Source: Perkinsus olseni
Lineage: Eukaryota; Perkinsozoa; Perkinsida
Direction of reading: 5' to 3'
Assembly: GCA_013115125.1 (NCBI GenBank)
Contig: JABANN010000007.1
Span: 112,162-176,161 of the forward strand
Length of the DNA: 64,000 nt
The notes beneath the pieces were generated by a model, which worked only from the letters and a program-made list of their open reading frames with translations, did no database searches and was not told where the DNA came from. The position numbers and the translations under genes were made by a program. Shown piece after piece: positions 56,776 through 64,000 of the stretch (the first letter of the stretch is position 1; the number at the start of each line of letters is the position of its first letter).

Positions 56776-58559
56776 ATGTTACCACTAGATGCCTTCTCGG
56801 CGCCAGAGGTGCTATTGGTAGCAGCCGCGGTTGCGGCAGTAGTACTGATATTCTATCCGTACTTCGTATGGAGGAAGGAGGCCGCGGCACTCGAAGGCGT
56901 CCAATCACCGTAGTATTCTATACCACTCCTTCACCAACTTTGCGGGAAAGCAACCCTCCAGATGTCGTTATGTCAGGGTCGCCCGAATATCGTGGCCTGG
57001 GGCCAGCCCTCAGAGCGCAATCAATGAAATTTACACGGAGGCTTCAGTGGACTTGAGCTTGGTAGCAGCATCATTGATCGGCTCATCAGACCCATCTGCC
57101 CCTCCTCTATCAGGTTGTCCCGGCGTACAATGAAGTCGAGAGGCTCCCTCTCATGTATAGAGAAACGATAGCGGTAGGAGAGGGGTTCTGGAGGTGGGTG
57201 TTGGAGTTCAGTTGAGTCCTCTCAGTACCTCCGTCGGCGACTGGATAAGGACCCTTCTATGACTTGTGAGGTGAGGCTGCCGCTGGACCGATGCGTCTCC
57301 TTTTACGGGACGGTTCCCTAGCTACCAGCCATTCGCCTCCTCTCTTCGTTCGGTAGACGGGAAATGCTTCAGATAATAATAGTGAATGATGGCTCTCGGG
57401 ATGCTACGGAAGCCGTGGCCCTTCGTCTTGCACGGGAAAACGATTTCCCTAAGATCGACACGAGAGTAGTGGGCCTGGCCCGGAACATGGGAAAAGGGGC
57501 AGCAGTAGGTGCAGTTGCCTAGAGGCCTGCCTGTGATGGTTATCGTACAGGTCCGCTATGGGGTTAGATGCTCTCGGGGGCGGCGCATCTTGATGGTAGA
57601 TGCCGATGGTGCTACCAGGATCGACGACCTGGACCGGCTAGAGGAGGTTATGAATAATGATCCCGGCGTTGCTGCGGTGGGTGTTGCTTACAGCCCGATA
57701 AGACTGTGATAGTCGCTACCTCAGACCTTCGGATCGAGAGATCATCTCAGAGCTACCGATGCTGTAGCGAAGCGAAGCCCTATTCGGAATGTAAGAGCGG
57801 ATACTATTCGGCTGCACCCTCTGATCTGTTAGATGAGTTCCCTTCCACCGTTAATACTGCTGTTGGTGTTCAGGTCCTCATGGCCGGCTTCCACTTCATT
57901 GTATGGCTTATGGTTGGTAAGCCCTCGTTACGTCCTCCTCCGCCCTACACGTCTCCCCAGGTACATCCATCAGAGACACTCAATGCGGGTTTAAGCTCTT
58001 CACGAGAGATGCGGCCCGGGATATATTCAGCAGCCTTCACCTCAATCGGTATATCAGACCCCGACTCCCCACCTGCTGTCACCAATCACCTCTCCTTCAG
58101 GTGGGCCTTCGACATAGAAATCGTGCTACTAGCGCGGTTCATGGGGCTCCGCGTTGTAGAGGTAGGCGCCTCCCGCTTCCTTGTTCATTCTCCGTACTGT
58201 CGTGTCAGGTCCCTGTCAATTGGACTGAGATACCGGGTTCCAAGCTCCACATCGTGACCGCCAGCCTGCAGATGCTTCGGGATATCGCAAGCGTAAGTCC
58301 GCTCTTGTCGTACTCTCGAGTTACGTATCGGTATCAGGTACGTATCTTCTATGGCATCGGATTGTGGGATGTAGAACCGCCAAGTCCCTGTCGGGAAGGT
58401 ACGCGGACTCCGGAGTATTCCCAACGTGGCTCTCAGCTGGTCTCTGTTCTTAGTCCCAGGGTCCAGCAGAGAGGGATCAACGTCAGGCCCCTCACCTATC
58501 AACTGAGCTGTTCATTATTGTTTTTCATAACAGCGCACTTGGCGCATTTAACGGGTTGA
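56776..58559 (+). CDS. ALG5: Dolichyl-phosphate beta-glucosyltransferase
   Basis: ER membrane GT2 enzyme that transfers glucose from UDP-glucose to dolichyl phosphate for N-glycan assembly. ATG 56776: MLPLDAFSAPEVLLVAAAVA continues into a membrane anchor (VAAVVLIFYPYFVWRK). The catalytic domain follows: LVVPAYNEVERLPLMYRETI, IIVNDGSRDATEAVALRLAR, VVGLARNMGKGAAVGAV, and ILMVDADGATRIDDLDRL with the metal-binding DAD. Later: VGVQVLMAGFHFIVWLMVG, RWAFDIEIVLLARFMGLRVV, PVNWTEIPGSKLHIVTASLQ, and MLRDIASVRIFYGIGLWDVE. The in-frame stop is at 58557-58559, but the last 50 residues are unlike ALG5, so a final intron could move the true end. About ten exons. Catalytic motifs are complete. Confidence 0.88.
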
Positions 58560-58850
58560 GTTTTCAATGGAGCCCGCTGAGGTGTCTGATCACTCGATTG
58601 TACTGTGCCTACTTACTTCTAACCTCCATCCTCATTTTAGAGCCTATACACATTAGGCGAATTGTAGGGATCCGCTTTACTGGGAGTACATAACCTCGTG
58701 GCTCGTAGTGTATCAGATTAGGCTTAGAAGCGTTCAGAACCACAGCGCAAGCTCGCTGTCAGTGTCCTCGCTACGGGCGACCGATCCTGCAGTTTAGGCC
58801 TTCGAAGAGCTCGGTCCAAAGGTTAGGGTTCTAACAATCCAACTAGTCGG

Positions 58851-61800
58851 ATGAATCGTCTGTTCCGGACCAAAACCAGCATGGCCGTCGCCGAAGCAGC
58901 CGCCGTAGCCAAAACCGATGCATGCACGCAAACAGAGACAGCAGTACACATCGACAGTTACGTTATGACGGAAGATGCCGTCTGTGATGGACAAACCCAG
59001 ACAGCGGACCTGCCAGTCAGGGACCAACGTAGTCAGTCGGGCAGGCGCCTTCGTACACAGTCCCCTGTTTCAGACACAGAGACGGACCGGCCCTCACGTA
59101 GGGAGAGGGGAGTTCTAGCGGATGTTAGAACCGACACGGGCCAGACCAAAGCTACATGCACAGTAGCGATCCCCTCTAGATGTCGTCAAACGCAAACGGA
59201 GGACATCACAGCGTGGTACGTCTTACCCGCCCGCATACTGACCTGGTCGGGCGTAGGGCGGGGATGGTCAGCAGAATTGTTATTGGAGGAGCTCATACGA
59301 TCTCTATCAGGTACTTCTCGCCAGACCTGAGCCGTAGCGCTGAGTATCAAGCCGAACTCACGCGACTTTTCAACTTCCTTCTCGGAGACTGGAAGGAAGG
59401 CAATGTAGATGCTACCTCCTCGAAGCTTGCACACCATCCATACGTTCGGAAGCTGCAGGCAAGACTGGTAATTCTGGAATCTGCCCGTAGTGGTACAGTA
59501 GCCGAAAGAAGAACTCTCATGGCCAGGTCATCCTCCAGCAAGAACTCGACTACGCTAAGTCGATGAACTTGGCTGACATCAAACGCTCGTTGAAGTACCC
59601 TCCCGCTGCAGCACAGTCGACTTACCCACAGCAGGCGCACCCTCCAAGTGCCCCTTCAGTCCAGCAGACTGTTCCAGGGTCTGTAGCAACGACCGTTGAC
59701 GACCGGACGAGCCTCTATGAAGTTCGACTGCCGGAAGGGATAAATGTGTTAGGCTCTCCAGACCTGAATGCTGACAAGGTTGGGTACCTCTCTAGAGGCT
59801 CTCAATTCTTAGCCAGGCGTGCTTTCCTCGCCCTCGAGCCTCGAGGGTGGATATGCCTAGGAGGGCTTGAAGCATTGCTCGCGGGTATCATCAGCGTCTT
59901 ATGACCTAGGCTTGAGTTCGAGTCGTCTAGTGTATTATGGCATTCAGTCAACGAGGGAGGGGCACTTCTATCAGTAGAGGCCTGGTCCCCAATGCCCAGG
60001 TCTCACTCACCGGCTGAGGTCAGACGCACCTGAGGAGGAATGCAATCTTCGCAGCAGCGTCGGAAACAACAGCAGCAGTAAGCTGGAGGTCCCATACCAT
60101 ACAAATCACTCCAGTCCTCAGAGTTGAAGCAGAGCCAGTACTCGCTCCTCTGGATAACAGGCAGCTCATCTCATCTGCAGAGCTCTCGGAAGCGACGCCT
60201 AAAGGTTATCACTACGATACAGGGGTGAGACCAGAACTGAGAAGCCCGGGGGCGCGGCCCGCCCCCTCTGTGGCTGTGACAAGAAGCCGCCCGACGGCTA
60301 GAGCAATTGGGACTACGCTGTCGAAGCACGCGTTGCGGCCACCATGGGCAGAGGCGGGACCTCGCGGACGTTCGCCACCAAAGAGGAAGGCGGGGGGTGG
60401 TTCCAGTGGATGGCCGCCGCAGATGGTGACGTCGACAGTGCCGAGAATCGTCCAGGGCGGCAAAGGCGTGATTGATTCTGTTGTGGAGGAGGCCGGGCCG
60501 GGGACTGATGCCCAGAGGATGATAAGATCGCCATTGAATGCCTACCCTCCTCCAAGCACTGGCTGGCCAGAGAGTGTGAAGTCTAAATTGGCATTAATAA
60601 CTGGAGGGACTTCGGTGGGAGGGGTGAGAAAGGACCATATTGCCTCCGTGAAGAAGTCGATCAAAGAAAAAGCCGCCCGGGACGGAGCGACTGAGGTCAT
60701 CACAGTGAATCCAGCACCGAAGCAAGGAACCCATTCGGTGGAGGTCACACCGTCGAAGACAATCCCCGATAGCGCGAATCCGTATGGGTCTCATAGGGCT
60801 GATCACGCTACTGCCAAGGCCGGTCCTTCCGAGCAGAACTCTGAGGGCGGTCTCTACCGTGAGATGGAAGATGCTTATCCCCAGCCCTCTTCCGCGGACG
60901 ACGCAGCGAATGGGCGAAAGTCCTCGAGGCCGGGGGACGAAGAGCCGTACCCAGGGGATTATCAGACGGGCGAGTTATCTCTCAAAGGCGCGAACGAACG
61001 GCAGCATATCGTGTACGTATCAATTCCGGTGGAAGACCTTCGCAGTGCCTTTGGAGACGAGGCGGCCCTCTGTCGGGATTTCAGCAACTCCAGCGCGATT
61101 CGCTGCTTCTTGGGGTAGGGAAGAGTTTACCACAACGTAGTTGGTGCATTCCCCCATTACCTGTCGAGGTGCTTCCGTGCAGCTGCGAGGCTGCGCAGCT
61201 TGAAGAGGATATTGAACAGAGTTGAACTTGGAATCAGTGTCGGTCTTCTCGGGAGGAGCGGCACTTGTGATGGAGGTGCTGTGCCATTCATGACGATTAT
61301 AACAGTACCTGCTGTCGCATGACAGTCAATAATTCTATCTTCCTTCGTAAAATAGACAAACCGTCTTGTTGGCAGCTCGTGGAGAGCAAGTGTTGTCTGG
61401 GGTCAGGATACAATGAATGCCGGCATCCAGGGGTCTCCCTCGACGCGACCGCCCTGGCGTACAAACTCTGTCGGGTTGTCCAAGACAAGAGCTCGGAGGT
61501 TTTCACCGGTGCTTACCCTCAGTACGCCAAGCTCTTCCAACGGTAGCTGCCGTGACTAAGATGAGTATTTCGAATGGGCCCACCCTCAGGGCTGTCGTCC
61601 AGTCTTCCGAGGATGCTCTCAGAGACGCTCTGCTTGGAGCCCAGGTTAATCGACAACGGTACGCGGTGTGGGGTACTCCTGTTGCAGGCCCGCATTGCTG
61701 AGTTCCCCACAAGGGCCCCTTGGAAGGCCTCGTCTTCACAGCAAGAGCGGTGAGGTCTCGGGAAGACCATCCACATAGTGTCTCCATCTCGGAGAGAACG

Positions 61801-63096
61801 CTGCTCCATCAGGACCGCAGCTGCCGTGATTATTCAGCGCCATTGGAGGCGATTGATGACCAGCGGAGTTGATCAGGCGGGGCATTCTAATGGCCTATCG
61901 ACTTCCAAGGTGCGGTTGGAGGGCCCTGTCCATGCATAGACTTGAGAAACCTCTTGGTGACCTCAGAGACCCTGGCCGAAGGCTAGCAGCGTTTTACCAT
62001 GGAAGGCTAACGTGTGGAAAGCTGTGAGAGCAAGAAGGGTTGGAGGTGAAGGGCATGTATACGTCGCCCCGGACAGCGTGGCCCCCCTGTTTGTCATCAT
62101 CTGCCTAGGCATTTCCTACCCCACTAAGCGCGTACTTGAGTCCCACGGCTCACCCTCCCGGCACGGAGCAAGTGGCTTCGGTGTATACAGGACCAACGCA
62201 GGGCCCTACAGAGGCCCCTCATTCGCACAACCTCAAGGTGTGCATTCGGGCAGCCAATATGAAAGCCTTTGGAGACGTCAGAGCTCTGGTGAAGTATCTT
62301 GAGGACTCCGACGTGGTCCCAGAACTTCTTGGGTAGGCGTATCATCCCGACGCGCGAGTACGTTGCCGCCGCAGATGCTCTTCTGTGGTAACGCGTATAT
62401 CTAGATTGACTGTGAAGGGTCATATGGTGATGATGGAGATGAGTGTACGAGTGAAAGCAAGAGATGGGTTATGCTACGGAAATAACAGTAGGTCGTTGAG
62501 GCCCTCGCCTTGGCGGTCGACGATGCCGAATCATCCCGATTCGCTCATGAAATTGGAGTTTGTCGCTCAAAGACTTGCGCTAAAAGTCGCCTCTTGTCCA
62601 CCTGTCGGAATCGGTTCTCTGACCGCTTTCCCACGGGCCTCCACCAATATCCCATCAGCTAACTGCGATCACGCCGGAATGCCTGTGTACTCCCGTATGG
62701 TGTCTTCGAAGATGGCGCGGATGATCGAGGGCGGCCCTCACGACATCTTCGGGAAACACCCTCGGCTGCAGGTCTTATTCGAAGGGTGAGAGACCCGTGA
62801 TTGTCAAGTCAACGACTACTCTCTCAGTGCTGCTATCTGGACACCGGACGACCTTCAGAGCCCCCGATCGGCAGCAGGTTGTGTTGAGACAAAGGACCCT
62901 ATACAAAGACAGGATGAGGTGGAGGGATATTCTACGCCCTGTAGTATCCGGCCTGCAGGTGAGATGCTGGGCGGCAAGGCGGATTCAGCGATGCTTTCGG
63001 CACCACCTGCTCCGAGACGGCTGGTCGACACGTGCCACTCAGCCGTGGAAGCTGGCTGACGAGCCGGCCTGGAGACAGATCGAGAGGTGCCATTGA
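58851..63096 (+). CDS. Large unrecognised protein with TQT motifs and IQ motifs
   Basis: ATG 58851 (MNRLFRTKTSMAVAEAAAVA) opens a multi-exon gene. Near the N-terminus TQT motifs recur: DACTQTETAV, DGQTQTADL and CRQTQTEDI; TQT is the core of dynein light chain LC8 binding sites. Next exons: IRYFSPDLSRSAEYQAELTR, ELDYAKSMNLADIKRSLKYP, and LYEVRLPEGINVLGSPDLNA with KVGYLSRGSQF (a small beta domain, perhaps SH3-like). A long Pro/Gly/Ser-rich exon spans about 60225-61118. IQ motifs for calmodulin or centrin binding lie at 61811-61860 (AAVIIQRHWRRLM) and 62953-63020 (LQVRCWAARRIQRCFRHHLL, two overlapping). I know no such family by name; a cytoskeletal or flagellar role is suggested only by the IQ and TQT motifs. 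Several genes could be merged here, and both ends are approximate. Confidence 0.5.
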
Positions 63097-64000
63097 ATGA
63101 GGCCTAGGGCTACCCTCATGCCACTAGACTAGTTTTAGGTTCACGGATGCCGCAGTCATCATCCAGCACCATTTTCGGCTATGGCGCTCTTGGAGGCGCA
63201 AGAGAGTCGCGGCGGAACAGGCACATGAACAACCGAATGTACCCCAGGGTTAGTCGAGGCTCGGAAGATATTTTGGTATCCAGGTTCAATGGATTGGCGA
63301 GGCCAGGACTGCCGACCTGCCATGGGAAATATCGAGAACCTCTCCACGAGCCACCCGTCGGCAATCGGGATAGTGTGGTTCCTCTTCAAATGCTCCGCAT
63401 GATAACCATTTCGTGTTAGTAGTTCTCCTAAGGAAGGTTGTTGTAGTATACAGCCTGTTGTGGTGTTTGATGCAGTTAAAGCTGATTTTACTATACCCCG
63501 AGACGTAACCTCTTAAGGCATCCATCGCAAGGTGAACAGGCTTGGCAAGTGGGATGCTACGTCAGCCTCAGTCAAGGATGCGCGAGGGAGAACAATCGAA
63601 CCTACGGATGTGCCCAGCCATTCGTTAGTAATTGGCCTCAAAGTGATCGACTAGCAAACTTCATGCGAAGGGAGAAGATCCAACTCTGTTCAGAAACTTC
63701 GAGAACGATATCGGATGTCTCCGACTCAGATGTGTGCGGTGAATAATTGATGAGCTGATTAACCCTCTCCGACACTTTGCAGCTGACGTGCAGCGAGAGA
63801 GGTGGAATTGAAGTGATCAACGAAATCGGCGCAACAGTGACTCGTGGGCGCTGATCTCGTGCGATCTAGCGTTGTAATTCCATTCAACTTCACTAGTCGC
63901 CAACGACAAGCTAACGTAGCTAACTCTCTGCAAATCCTGCTCCGATGCACACGACCCACCCTAAACTCGTCGAACTCGACTCGTCCCGCCCTGCCGATGA
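63097..64000. other. Right end without a supported gene
   Basis: About 900 bases. A plus-strand frame at 63147-63419 (MPQSSSSTIFGYGALGGARE) might be a further exon of the IQ gene or chance. The remainder shows only short overlapping frames on both strands and no repeat. Confidence 0.3.

Noticed and set aside
60225-61118. Separate 297-residue gene
   Set aside because: The frame begins at GTG, not ATG, and sits between exons of the IQ-motif gene on the same strand; a large exon of that gene is the simpler reading.
1-64000. CRISPR arrays, bacterial operons, virus-derived elements
   Set aside because: No direct-repeat/spacer pattern, no Shine-Dalgarno-led gene strings, and no reverse transcriptase, integrase, capsid or envelope-like frames were seen.

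Overview
The window is eukaryotic nuclear DNA from a protist. Most genes are cut by many short GT-AG introns, several of only about 31-55 bases. There are no bacterial operons. The gene content (RNA polymerase I largest subunit, TFIIH p44, U1A-type snRNP protein, ARL3, prefoldin 6, ALG5) is general eukaryotic. Compact genes, tiny introns, balanced base composition and a lineage-specific secreted family suggest an alveolate, most likely a Perkinsus relative. That assignment is inference; no rRNA or other marker is present to prove it.

Layout. 1-3351: 5' part of a guanylate-binding-protein-like large GTPase (minus, runs off the left edge). 3453-4302: ARL3 (minus). 4502-10872: three low-complexity proteins I do not recognise, one with an MGC acylation-type N-terminus, and about 5 kb without a gene I can support. 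11598-17225: a full-length (two-half) ABCD-type ABC transporter (minus). 18696-20399: TFIIH subunit p44/SSL1 (plus). 20693-29520: tandem array of five paralogous secreted proteins of about 400 aa (minus), called copies A-E here. 30041-32333: S28 serine carboxypeptidase (minus). 32781-35918: two tandem RWDD2-like proteins (minus). 36111-37433: RsuA/RluB-type pseudouridine synthase (minus). 37849-39072: unknown. 39149-42050: multi-pass membrane protein. 42107-43409: secreted glycosyltransferase-like protein. 43579-45813: U1A/U2B''-type snRNP protein. 45997-53374: RNA polymerase I largest subunit (all minus). Then plus strand: glutaryl-CoA dehydrogenase (53830-55772), prefoldin subunit 6 (56019-56677), ALG5 (56776-58559) and a large unrecognised IQ-motif protein with TQT repeats (58851-63096).

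Most genes lie on the minus strand in closely spaced runs. The housekeeping genes do not form one pathway. The accessory feature is the five-gene array. Each copy has a signal peptide ending in a Gly-Cys-Ser lipobox-like motif, a Pro/Thr linker, and a domain whose strand pattern looks like a (beta/alpha)8 barrel with conserved Glu residues after the predicted fourth and seventh strands. The secreted S28 peptidase next to it may share an extracellular digestive or host-interaction setting, but that is speculation. I saw no retroviral, Polinton-like or other virus-derived element.
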